64,000 bases of DNA from Nematopogon swammerdamellus (lineage: Eukaryota; Arthropoda; Insecta; Lepidoptera; Adelidae). Location: the NCBI GenBank assembly GCA_946902875.1, contig OX336351.1, positions 3,221,761 to 3,285,760 of the forward strand, in the 5' to 3' direction. Below are positions 50,870-61,772 of this stretch, in pieces (position 1 is the stretch's first letter; each line of letters opens with the position of its first letter). The position numbers and the translations under genes are program-made. Under the pieces are notes generated by a model, which searched no databases, was not told where the DNA came from, and was given only the letters and a program-made list of their open reading frames with translations.

Positions 50870-51260
50870 CAAATCAAATCAAAATATACTTTATTGTACA
50901 CCATAAAAAGGAACACAACAGTAAATGAAACTCAAGAAGAGGTGATCACTGAAAAATAATTTGATCCCACTTCTTTGCTTTTTAATTCCTCGCTAACGTC
51001 ACTTTCCGCGAGGACTGGGAGGGTGGGAAAGAGCTGCTCCAAGGCGCGGGCAGTGGCGCCCAACGGGGTCTCTCCTCCGCCGCGACTCCTCCTCCGCCGC
51101 CGCCAGCGTGAAATGGCGAAAGTTTTCCAGAAGCACGGCCAATTGGCCGGAATCTCCAGGGTTGAAGCGCGCTGTATAATTGCTTGATTGCAATCTAGTA
51201 CTTTTTGCTGGCATTTTATTGTCGGTAGAGCCCGCCGTTAGCAACTGCAAGGGTTTGACT
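50870..51260 (-). mobile_element. Retroelement 3' end with (GATTT)n tail
   Basis: On the minus strand a GC-rich part that is partly open (LEQLFPTLPVLAESDV to a stop near 50955) precedes AATAAAGTATATTTTGATTT and repeated GATTT. The form fits a LINE or SINE 3' end; the family is unknown. Confidence 0.45.
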
Positions 51261-51689
51261 TCTGCCAGGTCCGCCCATTTATTTTGCGAGTTTTCGAACG
51301 TTATATTTTGATAAGATACGTTTACGTAGAAAAACTTTATTCCCTCAAAAACCTATTACAAAAACAAACACGATGTATAGGTAATTTACGTGAGGGGCAA
51401 AGTCGGCCTTATTCGTTACAGGGATTTCTTCCAGTTAAACTTTGAATTTTTGAGTGAAATATAATTAGGTAGTAGCAAAGGATTTCACTTCAGTATAGGA
51501 ATGAAAAAAAAATATGTGAAAACATTATTTGTTAATGCTTTTAATTGTATGTAAGTATGCGCCTATTTATTATGTATGTTTTGTGACTGTGTGTTTCCCA
51601 AATAAAATAAAATAAATAAAACATAATATACATACATACATTGCACACGCTGTTCGGGTTAAGCAGAGTAGTCGGTGTTGTGTTCCAAG
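51261..51689. other. Intergenic AT-rich DNA
   Basis: Includes a short piece of the 35700-type repeat at 51640-51690 and an AATAAAATAAAATAAATAAA run at 51600-51620. No gene. Confidence 0.35.
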
Positions 51690-51860
51690 TACTCTCATTA
51701 TATTCTTCATGCATGCTCGTCGGTTACGGGTACTACGCACTTGACCCTTTTTGAACACATACCCGAACTGGTCCAGGTACGTGCGCCTAGGGCGACCCTT
51801 CCCGACTCTTCCACTCACATAAAATTCTTTCATTAGTCTCCTATCACCCATTCTTCCATA
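51690..51860 (-). pseudogene. LINE ORF2 C-terminal fragment
   Basis: The minus strand reads GRMGDRRLMKEFYVSGRVGK, GRPRRTYLDQFGYVFKKGQV and RSTRNRRACMKNIM. The GRPRRT-YLDQ block is familiar from the C-terminal end of retroelement ORFs in insects; I place it only as LINE-like. The surrounding frame (51570-51986) continues into non-element DNA. Confidence 0.5.
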
Positions 51861-52469
51861 ATTGGATATAGATAATTGAAGACGTGAGTGGACGAAGGTA
51901 CTATGTAAATTTTTTTTAGAAATGCATTTTTTACCGTAAATGAAGGTGTTGTAATCAAGTGGCACTGACAGAAAATCCGAAATCACGACGGAAATAGGAG
52001 TTATTCAAGTGGTGAAGGTGTTATGTACACGAAATTGTAGGTTTTTCCGTGGAAGAAGGAGTCATGGTCATATAACACCTTATTCCAGTTTGATCATCTC
52101 CAAAGATCACCCATACATTGAATTTTTTGTTCATGATGAAGGAGCTATGTGGTACAAAACACCTTCATCCACAAAGCAAAAAAAAAAACATAATGCATGG
52201 CTTTGTACGCTTTTCATGTATATACAAAGTAAACTCAAAAATTTTAAAGTCCTAAATTAAAAAAGTTGAGCCATAAACTTTGACCTAATTTTTCTCAGCT
52301 TTTTGTTTTTGTTACAAAGCACCTTTGTCAAATAATTTTGTAGTTTCTATCGCAATTACATTTTAAAAAGTGTGGTTACATGTTAATATTTAATTGTGTT
52401 CCAATCGGGTGTTCAAGACGAATTTATCGCTCTGACCCAGCTCCAAGAAAATTAATTTACCATTTTTTT
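51861..52469. other. Intergenic AT-rich DNA
   Basis: AAAACACCTTCATCC and GTGGTGAAGGTGTTATGT-like words recur between 51890 and 52180, in both orientations, suggesting an old palindromic repeat. No gene recognised. Confidence 0.3.
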
Positions 52470-52765
52470 TTTCGCTTTTAGGTTTCCGTACCCCGTACGG
52501 AAGGAAGCCTGTTACTAAGCCTACAACGTCTGTACGTCCGTCCTTCCGTCCGTCCGTCCATCCGTCCGATGGCTGTATCTTTGGAACTGTAATAGCTAGC
52601 CGGTTGAAATTTTCACAGAATATGTGTTATTTTGGCGGATATAACAAGAATTAATAAAAAAATATGAAAGTGAAAAATAAGGGGGATCCCCATACAAGAA
52701 ACGTGTTTTTTAACGTTTTTGTGGTGCGGAAACCTCTATGCACGAGTCCGACTCACACTTGGCCA
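52470..52765 (+). repeat. GTCCGTCTGT repeat family, longest copy
   Basis: TTAGGTTTCCGTACCCCGTA, CGTCCGTCCTTCCGTCCGTC, GAAATTTTCACAGAATATGT, GGGGGATCCCCATACAAGAA and GAGTCCGACTCACACTTGGC. Repeats of this layout are widespread in insect genomes (known in general terms). Confidence 0.75.
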
Positions 52766-53094
52766 TTTTTTTTATGTTGTTGAGCTTTGCCACGCTATAT
52801 ACTACTGACAACCAATCTATGCGGATCCAACTCCCAAGAAATAAAATCTTCCTGCACCCCTATTGGTGGCTGCCAAACGATTGCTGGTCGCAGAGTATAA
52901 AAGTTAACCATTACAGAGAGTTTAATTGGAATGCGTCCAAGCGGCCACGAGTTAATCCTGGAGGTGGGGAGGGGTTGGGGGGTCGGTGGTTTTGTTGACC
53001 GAACAAGTTAAAGTTTGATTTCATTCATTATTGTAGCAAATTGGAGCGGTTAGTGTAACGGCCTGCAGCGATAGTGAAATCACCAAACTGGACC

Positions 53095-53262
53095 TATTGT
53101 TGACCGTAATTTTGTCTAGGTACGAACAAAACGTTGTTACTTGCGAAGTTTGTTTGTCAGTTCTTCTTCGCATTGAATTTAGAACTGGCGGAATTTTCAA
53201 CATGTCCAAGTGTAGGTTACCTACCTATGGATGAAATTATACAATAAACAATAAACAACTGA
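53095..53262 (+). mobile_element. LINE 3' UTR, same family as 33732-34408
   Basis: GACCGTAATTTTGTCTAGGT, TTGCGAAGTTTGTTTGTCAG, GAACTGGCGGAATTTTCAAC and ATACAATAAACAATAAACAA match the end of the 33732-34408 element almost exactly. Confidence 0.8.
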
Positions 53263-54289
53263 GTGAAATGCTATGAAAAAAATATAATAAGCGAAAATAT
53301 TGTCATTAGTATCCTAAGCTGACTTAGTTAAGTCTGAGTGTTGATGAAAAAAGAACGCACTCTCAGAGATAATGACAAATTTATCTAAAGTCGAGTAATG
53401 TTGTCTTGGTGCAAGTAGTGGTTTCACTTAACGAGTTGCGGATTAAAGCTTTTGTTTTTAAGGTTCCGTATCCATACGGAAGCCTACAACGTCTGTCCGT
53501 CCGTCCATGCGTCCGTCCGTCCTAGGGCTACATATCCTTTGATCCGTTTAAGGTTGCCGGTTGAATTTTTCTGTGTTATTTTGGCAGATATCAATACTAA
53601 TAATAAATCTGTAAGGAATCTCGTACTTACAGAGCAGATTTCTAAAAATCATGAATTTAGTTTTACTATCATACAGTCCACAAAGGCAATATCTCATAAA
53701 ACAAAGCAACTTACTCCATGACCATCCTTTACAGATTTATTATTAGTATTGATTGATGATTTATTTATTTATTTGTTTCGGAACTAAACAATCCTGAAAC
53801 CGAACTCGACAGAAATAAACCCATCAATGTTTCATATGTCTACCGAGTTTGCTAGAATATTTATTAATACTATGAAATCCTACCGAAACACGCAAAGTCG
53901 GCTTAGGGCACGAAATACGGTTTCCGTGTATCTTGCACAACAAATTTTCCATTAAAATAAAACAAAGCAGTTGGGTTGGGAGGAGAATGCTGGATTTATA
54001 CGTCGCTTCCTAAGCGCGAGCATTGTTTTGTACCTTCCGTTTTCGCGGGACGGCCTTTGAATATTTAAGCACTATATTTCAGAAACAATAAAATTTATTA
54101 ATGCCCTCTCATATCACCTTTAAGAGGCTGAAGTACCCCAGCTGTAAGCTGAAACGGGAAGCTAAAATTGATTTGCATTAAAAACAGATTAGTACTCGAA
54201 CGTAATGTATACGAAATATATAATTTTCTGGTACGTTTGTACATTAAAGTATGTAAAGTATTATATGGTTATATATTAAATTGTTATAT
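53263..54289. other. Intergenic with a GTCCGTCTGT fragment
   Basis: About 53455-53620 is a truncated GTCCGTCTGT-family copy. The remainder is AT-rich with no recognised gene. Confidence 0.4.
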
Positions 54290-54460
54290 GGAAACTGACA
54301 CGATTGGCTACATCACCTACAACATCCGTGATGTCAGCCCATAACACCGGGTCAACTAGGTGCCATGTAAGTGCTTCCCTTCATTTCATGTCGGCCACAC
54401 TGAACTGGACTTGGGTTATTCTTTTGAAGTACCGGCCCCACACGATACAAAACGGATTAG
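54290..54460 (-). mobile_element. SINE tail with misplaced head piece
   Basis: GGAAACTGACACGATTGGCT, CATCCGTGATGTCAGCCCAT and CACACTGAACTGGACTTGGG run directly into TTATTCTTTTGAAGTACCGG, part of the GACTAAGGGATA head. The body between them is deleted. Confidence 0.75.
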
Positions 54461-54489
54461 TTAAAATGCTTCATACTCCTTTCGGTAGA

Positions 54490-54720
54490 TGGCGCGCACG
54501 CATACATTTTTTAGTTTTTCTATGGGAACCCCCGTGAATTTTTTACTTTTTCTTATTTTTATTATTTGTTGTTATATCGGCCATAATAACACATACTTAT
54601 TTTGTGAAAATTTCAACGGGTTACCTATTACGGTTCAAGAGATACAGCCCTCGGACAGACAGACAGACAGACGGCGCAGGCTTAGTAATAGGGTCCCGTA
54701 CAGGATACGGAACCCTAAAA
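54490..54720 (-). repeat. GTCCGTCTGT repeat family, minus strand
   Basis: GATGGCGCGCACGCATACAT, GGGAACCCCCGTGAATTTTT, CTATTACGGTTCAAGAGATA and TAATAGGGTCCCGTACAGGA. It gives the uninterrupted version of the site hit at 55540. Confidence 0.75.
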
Positions 54721-54840
54721 ACAATATCTGTAGGGCCGAAATTTCATTTCTAATTTTTCCACGTCCTCGAGCGCTTTAAAACCTTGGACATTGAGATTCA
54801 GAGTCCGACGACAAGACAATACCGCGGTATTGTGGATATA

Positions 54841-55110
54841 CACGGTGTTGCAGTTGCCCCCGTAATATTTTTAAATGACATAAGGGGGTTATTCTATATC
54901 TGAAACTAAACAACTTCTGTGGCGAAAAAAAATTTTTTGAAACAAAAAAAAATATTTTTCCCAAACAAATTTTAAACACCTATTCTCAAAGTGTATGGAG
55001 AAAAAAAAATTTGTTTTCTTCAAATTAAAAAGTAGTACAACAAAACTTGTTCTATTTCACGTACAGAATCACCCCCTTTCGGGTTTTACGGTTGGAGTTG
55101 CAACACCGTG
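54841..55110. mobile_element. Tc1/mariner-like MITE
   Basis: CACGGTGTTGCAGTTGC at the left and GGAGTTGCAACACCGTG at the right are inverse, each flanked by TA. The interior has no coding capacity. Part of it resembles 37740-37880. Confidence 0.75.
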
Positions 55111-55449
55111 TATAACATGTTGCATTGGGGAGGTGTAGATTCAGAAGTGTATGCGCGCGCGCACCGCACGTCGTCGTGACCGCGCGCCGCGTCCCTCTGC
55201 GCTCCGGACTCCGGAAACACGGCGAGCGCTGCTGCCAATTCACTCTGTTCGCATTTCTTTAGTGCACTTTGTTGTTACACGTACAAGATAGGCAAATGGC
55301 GTCTAAAATTTAGGAAAAAAACCCACCAAGTGCGCACCGATGGTTCCGTATCGCCATGTCATGGTTAGCGCCACTCGCGCCATCTATAGTGTGTTATGAA
55401 ATGCTTCATATTAGTTAAATGTCATGATTAGTTAAAATACTTCATAATC
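55111..55449. other. Intergenic with a CpG-rich patch
   Basis: About 55145-55235 is CpG-rich (GCGCGCGCGCACCGCACG). No gene seen. Confidence 0.3.
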
Positions 55450-55539
55450 TATTCGTTAGATGGAGCGCGCGCATACACATGTTGATTTCTTCTATGGGAA
55501 CCCCCGTGATTTTTTTCCTTTTTTATTTTTTTATTATTT

Positions 55540-57684
55540 ACTAGCTGTTGCCCGCGGCTTCCCTCGCGTGAAATTCGTATTTCAAATAAGAATCAAAGCA
55601 ACTAACGGCGAGGCCGAAGGCCCAGCTGCATCCTGGAAGACAATAAACCTTCACGAAGAAAGTAAGTAACTAAGGGCGAGGCCGAAGGCCGAGCTGCGTT
55701 CAGGAAGACGATAAACCTTCTCGAAGAAAGTAAGTAACTAAGGGCGAGGCCGAAGGCCGAGCTGCGTTCAGGTAAACCAAAACCCTCTTCTGCCTTCGGG
55801 CCTCGCCTTAAATGACTTCCCTTCTTCGATAGCATATAATATCGTTTACTCCATCTATTTATTTAATAAAATATATAAAAAAGTAATATTAATAACTAAA
55901 TAATTAAAACCTACCTAACAAACATTAAAATAACTATCATAAAAGTGGCGTTTTCAAATGTTCCTAGAACACTTGCGGCATTACCCCGCTGGATGGCAAA
56001 GCTTACCGTTTGAATGAAGTAGGCCCTTGATTGCGGGACACCAGTTGCGTCCACCAGCAGAGACCCAAGCCTCTTCAAGAAGCTTTTGGCTTCAATGACT
56101 GCTCCACGGACCGAGGGTTTCAACCGCAAACGCAACAAATTCGAAATCTTGAATTATATATATCTTAATATTTATTGCGTTTGAGGCTGTCCGCCCAGGC
56201 CTCGGCCGCGCCGGCCGGTCTTGAAGATGCCCGAACGTGACTTGGAGCCAATGTGAGAACACAAATGGCGTCCCACATCAAAGACCTACCCTTGGCCCAT
56301 GGAACTAAGGTGATACCATCGGGCCTCTTGCCATCCAGCCGGGAATAACCGCAAGGTTTTAGGATGCACGGTATGTTTGCCGTCAGAAGCGTGGCCTTTA
56401 TAATATAATAATAAATTAATTTAACTCAATCTTAATATCGCTTAGTTACCTACTTTATTCGAGATGGTCTAGCTTCATCCAGAACGCAGCTCGGCCTTCG
56501 GCCTCGCCTTAGTTACTTACTTTCTTCAAGAAGGTTTACCTTCTTCCTGAACGCAGCTCGGCCTTCGGCCTAGCCCTTAGTTACTTGCTTTCTTCGAGAT
56601 GGTTTAGCTTCTTCCCGAATGCAGCTCGGCCTTCGGCCTCGCCCTTATTTACTTGCTTTCTTCAAGATGTTTTATTATTTATCAGAATGTAGCTCGGCCT
56701 TCCGCCCCGCCTTAGTTACTCACTTTCTTCAAGATGGTTTAGCTTTTTCCTGAACGCAGCTCGGCCCTCGGCCTCGCCCTTAGTTACTTCCTTTCTTCGA
56801 GATGGTTTATTATTTATCAGAACGTAGCTCGGCCTTCGGCCTCGCCTTAGTTACTTACTTTCTTCAATATGGTTTAGCTTCTTCCTGAACGCAGCTCGGC
56901 CTTCAGCCTCGCCCTTAGTTAATTGCTTTCTTCGATATGGTTTATTATTTATCAGAATGTAGCTCGGCCTTCGGCCTCGCCTTAGTTACTTACTTTCTTC
57001 AAGATGGTTCAGCTTCTTCCTGAAAGCAGCTCGGCCTTCGGCCTCGCCCTAGTTACTCGCTTTCTCCGAGATGGTTTATTATTTATCAGAACGTAGCTCG
57101 GTCTTCGGCCTCGCCTTAGTTACTTACTTTCTTCAAGATGGTTTAGCTTCTTCCTGAACGCAGCTCGGCCTGCGGCCTGCCCATAGTTACTTACTTCATT
57201 CAAGAAAGAATTTTTTTTTTCTTCCTGAACTCAGCTCCGACTTCCGCCTCGCCCTTAGTTACTTTCATCGAGAAAGAATATCGTTTACGTGAGCGCAGAT
57301 CCGCCTTCGGCTCCGCCTTTAGTTACTTACGTTTTTTTTTAATACGAATTTCACGCTAGCGAAGCCGCGGGCAACAGAAATATAAATTGCACCAATGACA
57401 GCGACATAAGTTTGACTTCAATTTTTTTTATTTTTTATTTATCAAACATTTTGTCACCGGCCAGGTCACGTCGAGATGACAGTTCTCCGTTGTCAACTTG
57501 TCATTTAAAATTTATAATAATTTTAATTTTTATTATATTTTTTTGTTTATTATGTTAATCCGGGATATACACTGTCACTATACAAAGTTTCGTCAAATTC
57601 CGTTCAGTGGTTTTTGCGTGATGCGCGTACAGACAAAGAGAGATTATTAATTTAACGATTTTATTATATGTATATAGATGTATA
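55540..57684 (+). mobile_element. 68-bp-array foldback element, copy 3
   Basis: Left end ACTAGCTGTTGCCCGCGGCT, three to four forward units (55595-55790), a unique loop (55860-56450) with a LINE pol fragment, then about 13 reverse units (56455-57330). The inverted left end follows (GAATTTCACGCTAGCGAAGC, CCGCGGGCAACAG to 57377), and the 3' part has CACTATACAAAGTTTCGTCA as in copy 1. Arms are unequal in length, so arrays grow or shrink independently. Confidence 0.82.
55950..56402 (-). pseudogene. LINE pol C-terminal fragment in the loop of array element 3
   Basis: The minus strand reads LKPCGYSRLDGKRPDGITLV, PWAKGRSLMWDAICVLTLAP and EFVAFAVETLGPW, then after a frameshift SRAYFIQTVSFAIQRGNAAS. 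The series RPDG, W(D), FAVETLGPWG and IQRGNAASVLGT is a known C-terminal signature of a group of LINE-like reverse transcriptases. RT motifs are absent, so only the end was captured. Confidence 0.75.
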
Positions 57685-57840
57685 GATTGTTATATCGGCC
57701 ACAATAACACATATTCTGTAAAAAATTCAACGGGCTACCTATTACGGTTCAAGAGATACAGCCCTCGGACAGACGGACAGACAGACAGACGGCGTAGGCT
57801 TAGTAATAGGGTCCCGTACCGGATACGAAACTGAATTGTC

Positions 57841-58299
57841 CCGCGATCTAGAATCACTGCAACTCTACGGCTTCGATCATAAAAAATATGTTTTCTGTCT
57901 ACGCTCTACGGGGATATCGGCTCCCTAAGTGTGCTCTATCGCTTGTTCCATGATGAGTGCTCGGAGGAGATGTTTGTTTAACGCAATCCAGCCGTCCCCT
58001 TTCCGCATCCGCACCACGCGCACTGGGCAGGGATTGTATCTCTACCTACACGCTGGCCTTACCGCGGATTCGTACCAATTGGTTCTACAGATCTTTCCTC
58101 TTACGGAAACGGTAAATTCTGTAACGCTCTCGCTGCTCATACATAATAATTAAATAACAAGTACAGTCTCAGGTCCTTCAAGAGGGGCGTGAATAGGTAT
58201 GGCATTCGCAACCTTCGCATACAACCGAATGTCCATGGGCGTCATTCGTTCTTATGGGTGGATCGGCGCCACCACATGTCGCGCTTTCAATAAAAAAAC
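57841..58299 (+). mobile_element. LINE-A 3' fragment, degraded
   Basis: CCGCGATCTAGAATCACTGC, GCGCACTGGGCAGGGATTGT, ACCGCGGATTCGTACCAATT, GGTCCTTCAAGAGGGGCGTG and CATGTCGCGCTTTCAATAAA follow the LINE-A C-terminus and UTR on the plus strand, with several indels. Confidence 0.8.
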
Positions 58300-58300
58300 T

Positions 58301-59059
58301 GTATTTCGCAGGAAGCGTTTGCAATGCATTGCATTGCATTGCATTGTCTTGTATTGTATTGTATAATATATTTAATGCACTCAAATAAAATATGGTCAAA
58401 AGTTAACACATAATGCCTCTAGGCAATTTCTATCTTTGTGGTATGATAACTGCCATGTGAGTAACGTAAATAAATATATACAGAGTGTTTCATGACCATA
58501 GGTCATAAAGCAAACCAGGTACTCCTGAGCCTATTTGGAGTAAAAAAGTTAGATGACATTTTGTTCTACGGTGAACTTTTTTTTTACATACTAAACTAAC
58601 TAAAGACACTCCATTTACTAAATGCTCCCGTGTGAATAGATCGATGAACATGTGCGGGCGTCGACAATGCACAGAGCGGAGCGGCAACGTCGCAATGTAG
58701 CGAGCGTCGGGTCGGTCGCACTACCGTAGTATTTTGCGCGCGAAAACTAATTTAATTAATACCCGTAACTCCGTAATACCTGACAAAACTTAACTGGGCC
58801 TTTTAGACTTCAAATTAGTCAAGGAATCACTGGTTTGCTTTATGACCTATTTTTTATGGTTCTAGTTCTATACCTACATAACTAAGGAAATAAATACATA
58901 TTTCCTACCCTGTCTCTCCTCTGCCCAAACTCTACATTCGACGCATGCCAGTGCCAAGTGTTACACAACTCAAGAAATATCACGAGTTAGAACACAAGTA
59001 CTGACATACTTCAAGCAAGCTACATTACGTAATATCGCACAACGCTTCCTGCGAAATAC
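58301..59059. repeat. 19-bp inverted repeat pair enclosing a MITE
   Basis: GTATTTCGCAGGAAGCGTT (58301-58319) and AACGCTTCCTGCGAAATAC (59041-59059) are exact inverses 740 bp apart. Between them lie a (CATTG)n run (58325-58360), a LINE 3' UTR fragment (58370-58460, minus) and a MITE (58481-58865). Confidence 0.6.
58481..58865. mobile_element. MITE with inverted ends
   Basis: ATAGGTCATAAAGCAAACCA near the left and TGGTTTGCTTTATGACCTAT near the right are inverse; the left begins CAGAGTGTTTCATGACCA after TATA. The core is CpG-rich (58650-58745). Resembles Tc1/mariner-type MITEs. Confidence 0.65.
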
Positions 59060-59164
59060 GGCGTGTTAGATGGTGGCAACGTCTTCTAACGACCGTACAG
59101 ATACGAGGATTTTTGCTTGACTACGCGAAGCGAAAAGGAGCTTTTATGATTTTGGCAGCGCATA

Positions 59165-59620
59165 AAGGATGTTGTAACGGCCATTAAATTAAATTTAGGA
59201 AATGATTATTGGGATCAATAGTAACAAAAAAGTCAAATAACTTTTTTCTGATTACCTTATTATAGAAAATTACAGTTTTCATACAAACTAATTGATTAAT
59301 TTTGTCTAAAAAGGATCTAATGTTCCGCACAAACGTGGGAATGAAAGGCGCGCGGTGAGTGAGCGAGCAAGACGAGTGCGCGGAGCGAGGAGATGCGCGG
59401 GGGCGCGGCGGCGGCGCGGCGTTAGTTTTTCGACCCCAACCGTTCCCGCGCCAGCACCCTCCCCCGCGCGCGTCAAATTACACTTGACGAAAACATAAAT
59501 TTCTAAAATTAATATCTCCAAAACTAGAGACTTTAGAGAAAAAATTTATTTACTTTTTTGTCTTGGAAGACATGAGGATTGCGCTTGCGAAATTAATGTA
59601 CTGGCCGTTACAACAACCTG
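59165..59620. mobile_element. Tc1/mariner-like MITE, copy 2
   Basis: GATGTTGTAACGGCCATTA and GGCCGTTACAACAACCTG are inverse ends with TA on each side. It is homologous along its length to 32770-33238, including the GC-rich core. Confidence 0.8.
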
Positions 59621-59634
59621 TATAATTTGTCTAC

Positions 59635-59790
59635 CGGCGAGTGTGTTTCCCATTTCGCCAGGTGGGACGGCGATATCAAGTACGTCGGCGGAAAGCAGTG
59701 GTACCGTACCGCTGAAGGCCGAGAGGACTGGAGGAAAATTGGAGAGGCGTATGTCCAGCAGTGGACGCATACACGTTGACTGACTTACTG
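59635..59790 (+). pseudogene. RTE-type LINE C-terminal fragment
   Basis: The plus strand reads DIKYVGGKQWYRTAEGREDW, RKIGEAYVQQWTHTR and a stop, then CTGACTGACTTAC. It matches the last residues and tail of the element at 16696-17781 and is strongly truncated. Confidence 0.85.
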
Positions 59791-59849
59791 TGTTTCTCGT
59801 TACTTTCAATGTGGGAGACTTATAATATAAACGTCGCACTGTACTTGCG

Positions 59850-60125
59850 CGCGCTAACTACCTACCGCCCGACGGGCCGCCGCCGTCGCCGCCGCCGGCG
59901 CGGCGGTCTATTTCAGTGGAAATTCGTCAGCCGCGCGAAGTATACATAGACGTTCGCCCACGCAACTGTGCGCAGCTGCAAATCAATAACTACTTTACAC
60001 TCGATCGTTAAGGTACATTTTCGCAAGCAGCGATTGGCGACGTGAAACAGTAGGCTAGGTAGGAACATTTTCTATGGAGCGATTTATCTGTTACGAAGTA
60101 ACTATTAAGTAATCTGTGGTCGTAC
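59850..60125 (-). repeat. Dispersed repeat, inverse of 38505-38780
   Basis: GGCGGTCTATTTCAGTGGA, ACTCGATCGTTAAGGTACAT, GATTGGCGACGTGAAACAGT and ACTATTAAGTAATCTGTGGT. The CpG-rich (GCCGCCGCCG) part at the left is longer here than at 38740. Confidence 0.7.
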
Positions 60126-60249
60126 TAACGAGCTGGATGGAGCTTCAATAGCCCGCAAGCTTGCTGGTATGATGTCTAGCTTAATAATTAAAAAAATTAA
60201 ATTTGTTGTATCAATTTCTATTTTATAAAACACACCGTGAATTCCTTCC

Positions 60250-60510
60250 TTTCCTTTCCTTTCCTTCCTTATCCTTACCTTTAATAAAATCCAACGTCTG
60301 CTTTCTGTCTGTCTGTCTGTATGTATGTCTGTCTGTCCGCTTATAACTCGAGAACCACTGAACCGATTTTAATTTAAAAAAAATCTACGGATAGTTTGAT
60401 TCTTCCCATCAACTATAAGCTACTTACTATCACGCTAAATGGCTTATGAGGTTAGCAGAGAAGTGAAATATGAGAGCGGGCGGAGCCGCGGGCACAGCTA
60501 GTACAAAATA
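60250..60510 (+). repeat. Dispersed repeat, same family as 22130-22345
   Basis: CCTTTCCTTTCCTTTCCTTC, CGTCTGCTTTCTGTCTGTCT, CTTATAACTCGAGAACCACT, CGGAGCCGCGGGCACAGCTA. Confidence 0.75.
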
Positions 60511-60872
60511 AAATCGAAACCGGTGTAAAATTGTAGGTCCCTTGCATTTACATAAAAAATCTTAGAGAAAAAGTTAAGCAAAAACATAATAATATACATA
60601 TAAACTACATATATACATACTATACATTGTACTTCACCTAATCGGGCAGTCTGGTGAGACTAAATTGGTCATACATACATAATGTATAAATTATTTCAAA
60701 TTTATACCGTGAAGGAAATGTGATTGTTAATAGTTTTATGCTTTTTACTTAGGTACTTGTCTTTTCTGTTGTTTATGTGTTTTTTTTGGTTTTTTTTTTT
60801 TGTTTTCGATCTTTTAATAAAACTACCTGTTGTGTTTATGTGAATTGGTGCATAGGCGGTAGCATGGGTTGC
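60511..60872. other. AT-rich intergenic DNA
   Basis: Poly-T runs near 60780 and 60790; no gene. Confidence 0.3.
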
Positions 60873-60928
60873 GGGGCATGGAGTGGCACACTTAATATAC
60901 ATATATTAAGTGTGCCACTCCATGCCCC
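60873..60928. repeat. 56-bp near-perfect palindrome (27-bp arms, 2-base spacer)
   Basis: The left arm 60873-60899 starts GGGGCATGGAGTGGCACACT and the right arm 60902-60928 ends AGTGTGCCACTCCATGCCCC. All 27 positions pair; CA separates them. Confidence 0.95.
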
Positions 60929-61772
60929 AGTAATACCAGTAACAAAGCATTTAAAATAAAACTTAAGTGTTATCTTCTTACACAACAGAGGAAGAATTAA
61001 GTCTGCTTACCTCACTGTACGTGTCTTTACTATTTTTCTTATACATTAGGTATATGTTTTTATTTAGGAATTTATCTAACTCTCAAAATTTATAATTGTA
61101 TGCACAAGCAACTATTTATTCTTTAGTACCGATATCAAATTAACTTGTCTAAATTGTATATTCATATATTTATATATATATAAATATATATAACAAATAC
61201 ATTCATTTATCATTAAAATATTGTAAGCTAGAGCGGAAGTTGTATGTCTTCAATTGTTAATCTTTAAATTGTTCAAGGGCTGGACTTAAATACAGCGCTG
61301 AGTCTAGTGAAATCTTCACTAGACTCAGCATAGGCTGTGTTCAGTCCTTTTTTTTTCCTTTTCCTTCGTAACTGTTTAAATGTTATGTGTTAATTAATAT
61401 TACTTGTCTTGATTGTTTTTAAATGTGTCTTAATATGTTAAAATAATGTAATGCTGAAGGGAAAAAATAAATATTTCTTATTTCTTATTTCTTATTTCTT
61501 ATATATATGTATATATATATATTGGGTGTGTTTTGTGTCTCGCATCCAGGTTATTCATAATGTATTTAGTTCACTTTATGAAAAAATGTTAAAAGGGCCA
61601 ACTGAAAAACAGCGCTGTAGGGCACGTTCCTACAGCAAAACTGCTGAGTTGGTTCTTCTTTCTCCTTCAGGTTTCTTTCTGTTATCGTTTTACTTGTTGT
61701 CGTTTTATATGTAACTACCTATAGGAGAAATAAATATTTTTCATTTCATTTCAAACACTAAAATGTTTTATT
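60929..61772 (+). other. Retroelement 3' ends with short-unit tails
   Basis: A perfect hairpin GCTGAGTCTAGTGAA/TTCACTAGACTCAGC (61297-61329) precedes a tail of AAATAAATATTTCTTATTTC repeats (61465-61500). A second AATAAATATTTTTCATTTCA tail ends near 61755. These look like the ends of two plus-strand retroelements. The frame at 61451-61714 spans them and is not supported as a gene. Confidence 0.45.

Larger units (their letters stand above)
55450..57840 (-). repeat. GTCCGTCTGT family copy split by array element 3
   Basis: The left half (GATGGAGCGCGCGCATACAC to TTTATTTTTTTATTATTT at 55539) and the right half (GTTATATCGGCCACAATAAC at about 57685 to 57840) join in the order seen uninterrupted at 54490-54720. 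Everything between is the younger 68-bp-array element. Confidence 0.8.
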
